Of a DNA stretch of 64,000 bases, positions 1-10,608 are shown piece by piece (the stretch's first letter is position 1; every line of letters starts with the position of its first letter). Below the pieces are notes generated by a model. That model did no database searches, had not been told where the DNA came from, and saw nothing but the letters and a program-made list of their open reading frames with translations. Both the position numbers and the translations under genes were made by a program. Source of the DNA: Phlebopus portentosus (taxonomy: Eukaryota; Basidiomycota; Agaricomycetes; Boletales; Boletinellaceae); assembly GCA_037892935.1 (NCBI GenBank), contig JAYXKI010000004.1, forward strand, positions 1 through 64,000, in the 5' to 3' direction.

Positions 1-1710
1 GATACTCCTCTATGGCGGTGTCTTCTTTGTAACAGAGACTTTCCAGGCCTCCTTCGCATGTCTAGTGGCAAGTATAATTCAGTGTCATTGAATTCAACAT
101 TTAAGGCTCGCTTTGGCCGACCTTTGTCATGTCATACGGATTTAGACCTGACAATCTTAGCATCAGCTTGAATGGCAAGACCGCGAAAAGAAATCCTTCA
201 CACCCGTAGCCAGATACCCCACGGATAGTTCTGAATGGCAGAAAAGATTGGCAGCGTTGCAGTTGATTTCGTCAAAGGTGTCGATACAATTGTCCTTCAA
301 TGCTTTCGTACATCGTGGCAACTGACATTTAATCTTTCATGGAAGAATATCAAAAGAGTTTGGACTGGCGACGTACTGTTTGTCTCATCCGGACGCAGGC
401 TGAGATGCTCCGTACTGGTGTCTCCAAGGAAGCAGTTCCACACTCCACATCGACGCGACCAGAGTAAAATCTATGGATGAATTTTTATAGGTGAAGATCT
501 TGTCCCAGACGGAATCACAAGAAAACAGTCACGTTGAGATATCAGTAACGCCATTTCCGATGAGCACGCTTTTCAGGTTGAGAGTGTCGCGGCCCTCTGC
601 TTTCGCGATAGTATTCTGGTCAACTATCTCGCTTGCGAACACAGGAAGGTATCTGCCCTGCAATTTAAAAGCAAGCTTAGCATCCTTCAGAGCGGTCTTT
701 GAGAAGAACTTACACCATAGGACTCTCCAGCTAGGTGTAGTCGACGTCCCTTGAACTGATTGAAAGTTTTAAAGAAAATGGAGACGAACGCCTGAACGTT
801 TTTAGCCGCGTCTTCCGTCGTCTCAATCACTTCTCCATAATCTGCATAAGAAAACCCCACGCCAACACTGTTGTAAGTTTACTATCAGAGGGGTCACGTA
901 TTCATTGAGTAGGAGAGAATTATGTACGGCTGGTCAAGGAAGAAGATGTTAGTTTCGCTATTCCAGCTATACGGATTCCACATAGTGCCATTTGGCGACG
1001 ATTTTGTCATGTCAATCTTGCATGGACCTAGAAGAAATATGTGAATGATCTAAATTCAAAAATCCTGAAACAAACAGTTTACCAAGCTCCATGAGCAGGC
1101 CTGAAGACGAAGAACAACCAGGGCCTAAAATGCATTGAGCGTCTTGGGAACGAGAATAGTATAGATTATCCAACACCTCCGTTTGTCCACATCATAACGT
1201 CGTCTGCAGAGATTACCCTGGATTCAGCAGCTCAAGACATCAGCTAATGAAGCGTTCTAACCTTCGTCGGGGTTCCGCCTACTCTCGAAGAAATAGAAGA
1301 ACAAGTGCTTAGCGCCTTGGTCTACATCAAGATAGCCCGTATAAACGCTTCAAAATGATAGCTTCTATAAATAAATCATATGACTTGATTGAAATTGCTT
1401 ACTTGACTGTTGGGTCACAAAAATCCGACTTCTTTATCCGAACTTGATGGTTCGGGAACCTAGGGTGCAAGAGAGTAATGAAGGTTTCTGTGGATTGTAC
1501 AGATGAAAGATGCATCGTCGTAAAGTTAAACGGTGATGAGATCTCAGGATGCATATTACTCGAATGGACCCCAGGATGAATGGCTTGTCTTCCAGTTGAG
1601 GCAAGGTACTCAGATTTTGCATCATAGCTGTTAGAGAACGCTGTTTGACGAGCTTCAATGCTCGTCAAGCTACCCAAAGTAGCCAGAGATACCAACGAAG
1701 AGAACAGCAT
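1..1710 (-). CDS. Serine carboxypeptidase (S10), tandem copy 1, C-terminus beyond window
   Basis: Secreted or vacuolar serine carboxypeptidase that removes C-terminal residues from peptides. The start ATG (1708-1710) is followed by a hydrophobic signal peptide (LFSSLVSLATLGSL). Later exons read DVDQGAKHLFFYFFESRRNP, DDVMMWTNGG, then after an intron PGCSSSSGLLMEL, WNPYSWNSETNIFFLDQP and VGVGFSYADYGE. The nucleophile motif GESYG lies at about 716-730. The last visible exon reads ESLCYKEDTAIEEY, so the Asp- and His-bearing C-terminus lies left of the window. Splice sites I checked (for example near 1156, 900, 720 and 180) keep the frame, so the visible part looks intact. The next gene is a close paralogue in the same orientation, with introns at matching places, which indicates tandem duplication. 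Family assignment is secure; substrate preference cannot be read. Confidence 0.88.
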
Positions 1711-1970
1711 GATGGCATAGGACCGAGCGCCTATGGCTTAGATAACTACAATTTATGTGTTCCGTAATTAGCTTGAGGGAGGCACATGGTGGAAAGATAA
1801 CAGTAAAATTAGAATCATTACGGACGTTGTTCCTTACTTACGATCGAAAAGGCATGATCGGCACAGGGCGATCGGCAAAGTGTGATAGAGAACTTGACAC
1901 TATTCCATGAGCACTAACCAGCCAATTATATTCTCCGTCTTTCAGATTTACGGTAGACTCGGAACAGCTG

Positions 1971-4177
1971 TTAAAGTGGTTTCTCGGATATCCATCTCGT
2001 AACCATCGCTAAAGCCTCTGCAGGTTTATCAAACGGAACCTACACGCAAAGTGGTTAGGTTAGCAATGTTTCTGACAGCACTTTCAAAGAGCATACCATA
2101 TGTCCAGCGCCGTAAACAGATGCATAGGTCAACAATCCAGCACTTTTCGTAACACCCGCACCATTCTCTTCGTTGGCATCTTCACCTAATCCCCAGACTC
2201 TATATTCACCCTCGTTGAACGCCTCCTTTCCTTCCCACTCCAGCTTCTCGACCCATTGCTTGTTCGAAACCCAGTTGCATGTCCAGTCGTATGTTCCTGC
2301 ATAAATCAAAACGCGAACTCCGCGTGTGAGTAGTTCTGCGATGTACTGCTGAGTCGGGTGGGCGAATTTATCTGTGTGCGCTCTGAAGCCCCGTCCGACC
2401 TCGTTCGAGCAAGATGTGAAGTTCTGCGGTGCTTTGACGCCGAGAAGCGACCGAGTTGCAGGCTGATTGAGGTACTCTTCGATAGCGGTATTTTCGTAGT
2501 AGCAAAGACTATCTCCGACGCACATCTGAAAGGGCATTCAGTGACATCCCATTCATGCAAGTATAAAAAATTAAAAGAAATGTGGCTGACCTTAGACATA
2601 TCATATGGGTTTCGTCCTAGGAATGGCTTAGAGACACAGAGAAAAAGTGCAATATTACCTTCCTCACCAAGCGCATGATACCGAGCACTAAGCTCGTCAT
2701 CACAGAAATTAACAGCCGCGTTGCAGTCGATCTCATCAAATGTGTCTATGCACGAGTCCTGCATTCTTTTCAAGCATCTTGGCAGCTGGTAGATGAAACA
2801 GTGTAAGTGGGACGCGGAATAAGCTATGCATATACATACCACTTGCTTCATCCGTACGCAGGTTGAGATACTTTGTAGCGGTGTGTCCAAGGAAGCCGTT
2901 CCGCATTCTACTTCGACGCGACCAGAATAAATCCTGTGCACAGTTACCTAAAGTCTAAGGAATCAAGTGAGAGATGGCATGAAATATGAAAGTCTTACGT
3001 TGAAATATCGGTAACGCCATTGCCGATGAGTACACTTTGGAGATTGATCGTGTCTCGACCTTCGGCCTCTGCGATAGCGTTTTGATCTACGATCTCGCTA
3101 GCAAAGACAGGAAGATATCTGCCCTGTACCACGTATGCAATCAGTGTCGTCACTTTGTACTTAATGACACTCTTACACCATAAGATTCTCCTGACAAATG
3201 CAACCGGCGTCCCTTGAATTGAGTGAAAGTTTCAAAGAATATCGTGATGAATGCATGGACGTTCTTTGCTGCGTCTTCCGTCGTCTCGACCACTTCGCCA
3301 TAGTCAGCATAAGAAAAGCCGACACCGACCCTGTCAGAGAGTTCAGAACTGTAACTTGCGTGATGCAGGAGAGAGGATACCAACGGTTGGTCAAGGAAGA
3401 AAATGTTAGCTTCGCTATTCCAGCTATACGGATTCCAGTTGGTGCCATTTGTAGAAGATTTGGTCATGTCAATCTGACATGGACCTAGAAAAGTTCCATA
3501 AATGAGCAAGGTTTAACTAACAAAAACAGTTTGAAAGACTTTACCAAGCTCCATGAGTAAACCCAATGACGACGAGCAACCAGGTCCTAGTCGCATAGTA
3601 AACCTTTAAGTACGGAGAATGTCTGGGACAGGCTCAGACCTCCGTTTATCCACATCATAACATCGTCTTAGCGAAATCAAGTCAATATAAAAGATACAAC
3701 ATATATTAGCATCAATCCCACTCACCTTCATCGGGGTTTCGTCTACTTTCAAAGAAGTAGAAGAACAAATGCTTGGCGCCTTGATCTACGTCAAGATAAC
3801 CCGTATATACACTTCAATGTGATAAGTTCTATAAATAAACTGGTCAGTGAATTATGATATGAGATTGCTCACTTGACAGTCGGGTCGCAGAAGTCCGCCT
3901 TTTTGATACGGACTTGATGACCCGGGAAGTCAGGATGAACGAGCGTAGTGAAGACATCCGTAGACCGCATGCTTGAGAGATGCATAGTCGTGAAATTCAT
4001 CGGGGCCTCCAACATAGAATACATGTTGAAATTGACACCAGGAGGGATAACTTGCCTTCCGGTCATCGCAAAGTATTCGGCTCTAGCATTGTAGTCAGTG
4101 GAGAACGCCGCTTGCCGGCTTGAAGCGCATGCAATACTGCCCAGGCTGACAACTAATGCGACTATCGAGAGCAACAT
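1971..4177 (-). CDS. Serine carboxypeptidase (S10), tandem copy 2, complete
   Basis: Complete paralogue of the neighbouring gene. I chose the ATG at 4175-4177 because MLLSIVALVVSLGS aligns with the signal peptide of copy 1; an in-frame ATG 18 codons upstream is less likely. The N-terminal exon ends at KKADFCDPTVK. Following exons carry the substrate-binding region, GVGFSYADYGEVVETTED, and the catalytic Ser in GESYG (about 3178-3192). The catalytic Asp is in AGTYDWTCNWVSN (about 2270-2310) and the catalytic His in YGAGHM before the last intron. The last exon is VPFDKPAEALAMVTRWISEK and the stop is at 1971-1973. The full S10 triad is therefore present and the enzyme is probably active in the secretory pathway or outside the cell. 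Roughly 260 bp separate it from copy 1. Confidence 0.92.
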
Positions 4178-4407
4178 GCTGGCAAGAGCCTGAGAAAGGC
4201 GTCGGTAAGATATGGTAGCAATTAGTAGCACATGGAGTTCGAAGATTAGATTAGCACGGAGTATCCAGGGGCCTTGGGATTGTCGGATCGGAAGTATTCC
4301 TGCGCCTGCGACTGACTTCTGACACCGCTGACTAGTACCTTTAAATGTATCTACAGGCTCATTATACAGAAGAATAAACTACAAGTCTACTAGTACTCCA
4401 GTTTATA

Positions 4408-5610
4408 TCATTTTAATCTCTTGCCGGCTTTCTTCGCACCGCTTTTCTTGCTTGAGGTGTTCGTTGGTGCAGAAACTTCAGCACGGGCCTTTTCTGCTTC
4501 TGCCGACTTGTCAACCTCAGCCAGTGCAAGGACACCAATGTAAATTATTGCAGTCCATGAGGCGATGATGTGTCCGAAGATTGCTCCATACGCCGGAGTA
4601 AGAGGCCACGCCTTGTAATAGAAACACTTCAGTGCAAAGCCCGGAAATGCCATAACCTTTCTGAACGAGTCCTCACCTGCCAGGGTCTGTCCCAGTCAAG
4701 AGCAATTGGGAAGACACCGATCCAGGCACCCAGAGCAGCTCCAACGACTGGATAGACAAGAAGTCGTTCATGTGGTGTTCTCGGTCTACAGAAGAGCATA
4801 AGAACATGGATCCTGACCTTTTGTTAGATCAAAACTCACGACAGCTCAGCAAAGAGCCGTATCCACATCATGCGATGCACCAAGGCATTTGAAGCTAACG
4901 ATGGTGGCTTTAGGGTGTATACGCTGGGGTAGACCATGAGCAAGGACAGAAGCAATGCGAGAAGGAAGGTCTTGATGAAATGTCTGAAAAACCGTGAAGT
5001 CAATGAGAGAGGGGCAAAGAGGAAACTGGAAATTTACGCACTCGAAAATAGGCGCACCAAATAATACCAACACGATATGGATGAAGATTGAACAGGCAAG
5101 TGTCGAGATCACGGCGTCTTTCAATGACTGAAGTGCACTTCGTAAGATAATTTCATTCGGGACGAAAGAACAGCGTCCCACCTGAAACTTTTCTCTTCCG
5201 CTTTCCAATGCCCGCTTCACCCGGGCTTCTTCATCCTCACCAAACAGTAGTATTCGTGCATTGTCGACCTCAGTCTTGACACGCGATGCCCACGAACCTT
5301 GCACAGCGGCTGTACCAAGACATAGCCATAGAAGCGTGAGACCGGGGTCAGCAGTAAGTGCACGCAGGAACGGATGTTGCGGTTTGTCCCTTGATGAAGC
5401 TTGCGGTGGAATTGGTGAGAATAGGAATGTCGACCGCGGAAGATATAAAGCCACGAAGAGCAAAAGAATTGTGTGTACACCTAGCAGAGAAATGAAGTGT
5501 AGAAGAGGAAAGAAAGGCGCTGGCCGATTCGTGGACATACTGGACTTGATTGTGCCAGCAGGGTGAGGTGAAGACGCGTCGGACTCGCGACTCGATCGCG
5601 TTCTCTCCAT
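4408..5610 (-). CDS. GPI11: GPI ethanolamine-phosphate transferase subunit Gpi11/PIG-F
   Basis: Multi-span ER membrane protein that partners the Gpi7/Gpi13-type transferases when ethanolamine phosphate is added to GPI anchors. Exon 1 has a Ser/Pro-rich N-terminus followed by membrane segments (FFPLLHFISLLGVHTILLLF and LTLLWLCLGTAAVQGSW). After spliced introns the protein reads SLKDAVISTLACSIFIHIVL, then TFLLALLLSLLMVYPSVY. The PIG-F signature is ERLLVYPVVGAALGAWIGVF followed by ALDWDRPWQ, then a split W-P-L-T-P-A-Y-G-A-I-F-G-H segment. It ends in a Lys-rich tail (SKKSGAKKAGKRLK), which may serve in ER retention (inference). The splice joining the PIF exon to EHFIKTF restores the PIG-F frame exactly. 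A second in-frame Met (MSTNRPAPFF) is an alternative start. Confidence 0.88.
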
Positions 5611-6255
5611 TTCTTTCTTGTTTCAATCCTTGTTTCAATGTTTGGTTTTAAGGATACCATATTTTTTAATAAATGATACTTGGCAGTCGATTAAAGCATC
5701 TTACTGGTATTTATCATTGCTTTGAGATTGTATGGCATACTATAAAACACGAGGTGCCGAAGAACCGGTAATGTGCTTTAGGTGTAACACTGCGAAGACA
5801 TGTCAAGCTAACGAGACTTTCCGATCTTCATCCTCAGGTCATGGAATCCTGAATTAAAACGAAACATTCTTATACAGCCATGCTTGCTGCAGAACGCACC
5901 AATAGAATGACAGACAACGAGATAAACAAAGGTTAACAACAATGACATTTCGGTGGAGCGATTCTGCGTCGGAAAGATACGTCAAGGTCACCGTCGTCCT
6001 GTTGGAAAACGTATCCCGCTAGAATAGACATCATCTGTGGTTGACGCTCATTCATGAGACTAGGCCAAATGATCGAGAATAATGCTGATTGCAGAAATCC
6101 AGATTGTATTAAGTATGCAATGTCGCCATGAAATCGCAAAATGCGGATGATTGGCACCACTAAACCGAGGATATGTACGCTTGGATTCTGGTGAGAGTCG
6201 GATCGGGTGAAGTAAATCGAAGGTGCCCACAAAATCCAAGATAGGTAAAGACACG
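5611..6255. other. Intergenic, GPI11 5' flank and PET117 3' flank
   Basis: No gene could be supported. The stretch lies upstream of GPI11 (minus) and downstream of PET117 (minus), so it should hold the GPI11 promoter and the PET117 3' UTR. The first 150 bases next to GPI11 are AT-rich. A 99-codon minus-strand frame at 5933-6232 shows no recognisable domain. Confidence 0.4.
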
Positions 6256-6563
6256 TTACGACGGCGTCGATGTCCGAGACCCAGTCACCGGCTGCACGCG
6301 CTCATAAAGTTCGCGTTTTCTTAGCGACTCACGCAACTCTTCTTCACGTTGTCGCAGCTTCTCATTTCGGCGCTCATCATCACGAAGGACGCCCTTGTAC
6401 ATCGTCTAGCGACAGTGAAGGAGTCAGAAAAATACGTCAATAAGGCGTGTTCTCTAACGCGACTCACCTCACGCTCGGATCGTTGTAAGTAATGGACGCC
6501 AATGATTGTGGTTACGGCGAAAATGGCGGAAGCGGTGAGTGTAACTCGAGCCGCCCTACTCAT
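6256..6563 (-). CDS. PET117: Cytochrome c oxidase assembly factor Pet117
   Basis: Small mitochondrial inner-membrane protein needed for cytochrome oxidase assembly; in known systems it works with Cox15 in heme a synthesis. The start at 6561-6563 gives MSRAARVTLTASAIFAVTTI, one membrane segment, followed by GVHYLQRSERE. A short intron with the donor directly after the last Glu then joins to TMYKGVLRDDERRNEKLRQR. The charged coiled tail ends ELYERVQPVTGSRTSTPS with TAA at 6256-6258. The pattern of one TM near the N-terminus and a Y-K-G-V-L-R-D-x-E-R motif is typical of Pet117. An upstream in-frame ATG at 6627-6629 exists, but the internal start matches the family length (about 80 residues). Its 5' flank is shared with the divergent ankyrin gene. 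Confidence 0.85.
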
Positions 6564-6841
6564 TGATATCGGTACAATAGAGAGAGAGAAGAGCTGCCGC
6601 ACAGCCATCCGCCTACGCGCATTCCGCAACAGCCCGTGATTTCTTTATACATTTTGCGAGCACGTGCGCGTTCACCGAGTTTACCTCAACTTGGCACGAT
6701 TTGACTCTTTGAGGGCGCCGTATCCTAGTCAACGTACGCGGCCTATTGGATCAAGGAAAGGTATACAAGACAAGGAACGAACAATGTTTTTCTTCACCAT
6801 CGCCGGATTATAGATTCTGCTACTAGCATCAATCAAGCGCA

Positions 6842-9800
6842 AGCTCTCCTCGACCGCGTCCAAAGCAGTCCGGCGTCTCTTTGGACCCTGTCCTCAAGCC
6901 ATCCGTAGAGAAAGAAGCTGAACTTCGTCGCCTATTTGCTCAAGATCGCAAGAATTATCGTCTCGTCAACCCTTACGTCGGCCTCGTCAGTGTCTTTGAG
7001 GCACCGGAAGAATCTAACATTCGCTGGACGCGTGCTCGTGCAGTCAAAGGACCTCTCCACCAAACATGTCTTCCCTCTTCCAGAGAACAGACGCCGAAAG
7101 GTTTTCGAGCCATGCACTGTAGACAATCTGGAAGAGTCTCAGCGTAACTGATATTCACTGAGGGAACTCTTTCGCAACTTAAGGACTGGAACAATGTTAT
7201 TGCCTCTGGCGGTTCAGTCCTAGGCTTTCTTCTGCCTCTCGATGATGCGGATAAAGAGTCAAGAAGGATGATACGCAAGTTTTATCACTCGTCTGCATGC
7301 CCGTCCTCGGATATACTGTAGACCTGTTTCTGTGGGGCCTCGACGCCGAACAGGTTGCGAATTTTGCGTAGTGCTTTCGTTTGCTTTATACTAAAGCGCA
7401 AGCACTCAGGCAGAAGCCAAAATGAATCAGATTTATGAGGCAGTCCGTGACTCCGTGCCTTGGGATGTTTCTTGCGTCCGGACGAAGCACGCTATTTCCA
7501 TTCATTGTATGTATTTTTTTTTTCGCGATTCACATGATTTTATTATTGATTATGCGATAGCACGATATCCGTATCGCTCCGTGCAGCTTGTCCTCCGTCT
7601 GTGAGTACACATTACAGACATCTAACTAGCAATTATGCTAGAGGAAATGAAGGTATCAATCTCCGGCCGAAGTCCTAGCTGGATTCGATGTGGACGAGGC
7701 TTGCGTCGCGTATGATGGCTCGCGCATTCTTGCGAATCCACGCTCCATCGCTGCGCTTGCGCGCCAGGCGAACATAGTTGATATGACACGCCGTTCTCCG
7801 TCATACGAGGTTCGCCTTGCGAAATACGCATCTCGCGGGTTTGAGGTTCAAGCCCCTGACCTGAGGAGGGCCGATGTCGATCCGACCGTAAGTTTCTTTC
7901 GCACAATCTGTCTGTCTCGCTCCTTTGCTAATTCATTTGGTGCTAGATCTTTGAGCGGTCGAGCGCTGAATCGCATCACAGGTCTTGCTCACCTCCTTGT
8001 ATTGGAGAAGCTCTCAAAGCCCGAGACTCGTGCCTCGTACCTTGAGTCACACCGCAACCTCCGCAGTCGTGTAAAGAATAGGAGCATTTATTCCCGCCGC
8101 GTGCATCGCAAGCGCAAAGGCGGAAGAAGAGATTGCCGGAATTGACATGAACGATTACGAAGTTGCCCGGATGCATATACCTTATGGTCCCGGATGGACT
8201 GCACAGCGGATCGAAAAACTTATCTATCAGATTGATACGGGGATCAATTGTAAGCTGTTATTTTCACGTCCCGTGGAGTCTACGTGGAACTAATGAATCT
8301 GATAGCTACTTTCAATCCAAAGAATAAAGATAGGCAACTCCATCGTCACGTCGCTTTCTTTGGTACGATGAAGGAGTGTCTTGAGGACCTTGCTCGGTAC
8401 ATCGAGGGTAATCATTCGAACGAAACAGACCATAATCGCATCCCGTTGCTTTGGTGCTGCGATAGAATCGAACTCGAAGAAGGTGATTGACTATCTCGCA
8501 GGGTCTGGACCTCTGGCGGCGTATCAGTACTATGCGAAGACTAAAACTACTGAACGCGCTGAAGCATTGCGTCTCCTCCAGGACCTTGACAAACAGCTAC
8601 CTAAACTCCTTGGGATTGTCGGCAATAGGCGTGGAGAGAACGCTCTTACCACAGTGATCCTAAGTGCTCCGCAGGACGAAAAGCCTTCTTTAGCGAAGAA
8701 GATCGTGTCCTTATTCCCGGCTCAGAAGTATTTGCAGTCCACGTGAGTACTTCCTTAGTTTTAGCTTTAAGTGAAATGCTAAGAACCATATCACGGATCA
8801 AGGATTGCTTTTACTGGATGGGCATGGACGCATATCGCTGCGGCAGAAGACCTTAAGCCAGCCTTCTTCGACTTCCTGTCCGCGAATGGTCTTTCTCTAG
8901 AATTGACCGACAATAAAGGGTGTGTTCATCATGTGGTCTCGCTGTGCTCTGCAGGTTTACTAAAAGCATTAGCAGCATGAATATTTACCACTTTGTGTGC
9001 CGCTTCGGACGCGTAGAACTCTTGAAATACCTCCTTGAGAAGTTCCCCGGAGACGTCAATTCCGATTTGCGTAGACAAGTGACCAGAGAAACGGAAGAGA
9101 CGGTAAGCAATTTCTCTTCCTGAAGTCATTGCAGTCACGAACTCTTCCGTTCCTCAGCCGTTAATGACCGCGGTGCTGAACGGACAGCACAAAGTGGTCG
9201 AGGTGTTTCTACAATCCGGATTTGCAGTAGTAAAGGAGTGTCTTACCGTCCGGGACGCGAAAGGCTCCATGCCTCCGCATGCTGCGGTGCACAACGGATT
9301 CTCGAAGATTGTGACATTACTTGTTGAGGCGTCTCCTGGCTCGGAATCACTTTACTCCAAGAATGGCGTAGGAGAAACTGTTCTAGAGACAGCTTGGGCC
9401 GAGTTCTTGATTGATAGTATTCGGAACAACTATCCGGGATACGACCTTCTCGGCCACAGAAACATAAGGACGCTGGACTCCTCGAGTATTTTGACGGCGC
9501 TGGTCCGAGAAGATAGTCATGATCTGGGCACAGAACTCGAGCTGCTCAAGAGCGTACATGCTAATCTGCTTCGAGACGGCAAATTAACTGCAAATGTTAA
9601 GCTCAAAGAAGCATTGGACGCATTCATCCCCTACCTCTCCGAGAAAGTTCGCTCTGAAGCTGAATCGTCCGAGATTCCCACGCAAGAGGAGACGACGGAC
9701 AAATGCGATCTTGGAAAGACATTTAAGATAGTTTCGGCGGCTGTATCGGCGATCCCAGCGCGGAGACAGTTGGTGCATCTTACCGACGTCCAGCAATCCG

Positions 9801-10042
9801 TTCGTGCCTCCCTTGAAAAGACTGCAAAGAAGCCCGAGCCTGAAATTGAGAACGACTACTATCGCAGACACGTATTCTTGAAGGGCGATGAGATTCCAGA
9901 AGAAGCTGAAGCTGAAGCACAGGAGAAGCACGAAATGTGGCAAGGAATTCTTGGCTGGAGTTGGGCAATTTCTCCTCACGTCATGATTACTGTTACTTAC
10001 TCTCGAATTGAACGAATAGTAGTAAGAACTATAGACTGTTAA
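6842..10042 (+). pseudogene. Fungal ankyrin-repeat protein gene with nucleotidyltransferase-like region, frameshifted
   Basis: Resembles a large family of fungal ankyrin proteins. Conserved blocks appear in order: NPYVGLVSVFEAPEE, then STKHVFPLPENRRRK, then FTEGTLSQLKDWNNVIASGG. That is followed by SVLGFLLPL, VDLFLWGLDAEQ, YEAVRDSVPWDVSCVRTKH, SPAEVLAGFDVDEACVAYDG, DMTRRSPSYEVRLAKYASRG and MHIPYGPGWTAQRIEKLIY. Ankyrin-like units follow (8510-9420). The GGS...D-x-D-L spacing suggests a nucleotidyltransferase fold (inference). Consecutive blocks are in different frames without plausible introns. Shifts fall near 7044-7050, 7147-7155, 7312-7320, 7958-7966 and 8105-8130. Real introns between other blocks still splice in frame, for example after AISIH, after QLVLRL and after ADVDPT. 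The start exon is not identifiable; left boundary is approximate. The 3' part from 9164 is one open frame of 292 codons. Confidence 0.72.
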
Positions 10043-10608
10043 ACCAAGCCGTTCCGATTCGAATTAAAATGATAGATCCCTCTTTTTGTTCTGAGTCCCG
10101 ACTTCACTTTTGACAAGTTCTAACGTTAACTCAGAGGCGATATGAATTCTGTCATCACTGCCAAATAGATTGTAATACAGGGTTGGCACATGCAGGTATA
10201 CGGAAAGAGCGCGAAGGAATGAGATGCATGTCGAGCCGAGACTAAATTGAGTGCTGAGGCAGGAGATAGTTAAAAAAAACGGAAGTAACTATATCACACA
10301 GAAAAACGAGGGACAGAGACCGATCCATAAGGAAAGTATAGAAAGAAAGGAGAGGAAAATATGCAGGTTAAAAGGGCGATTGAGAGAAAAACGACGAACA
10401 AACTACGTAGCATATAATGATACAGCACAAGCAAGCAACCCAACTTTGAGAGAGAGAGAGAAAAGGGAAGTATCAACAATGAGCGTATTAACAAAGCGAA
10501 AGCGAAGAGAAAACATGCACCGAATGAGCGATTAGCCACCAAGTGGCTCTGAAGCTGAAAATGAATTACTGGAGAATTTGACGACCAAGGAAGGTGCACA
10601 CGAAATCG
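10043..10608. other. Intergenic, purine-rich
   Basis: Lies between two converging genes (ankyrin relic plus, Ste50-like minus). The stretch around 10250-10520 is strongly purine-rich on the plus strand, with a GA run at about 10450-10461. It reads open for 94 codons on plus only because of that composition. No gene supported. Confidence 0.4.

Noticed and set aside
2306..2941. 211-codon minus-strand frame inside carboxypeptidase copy 2
   Set aside because: It mixes true carboxypeptidase exons with translated introns; the spliced S10 model explains the region.
5933..6232. 99-codon minus-strand open frame between GPI11 and PET117
   Set aside because: No domain, no splice partner, and it lies in the expected 3' UTR of PET117.
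10251..10535. 94-codon plus-strand frame rich in Lys, Arg and Glu
   Set aside because: It is caused by a purine-rich stretch; no family resemblance.
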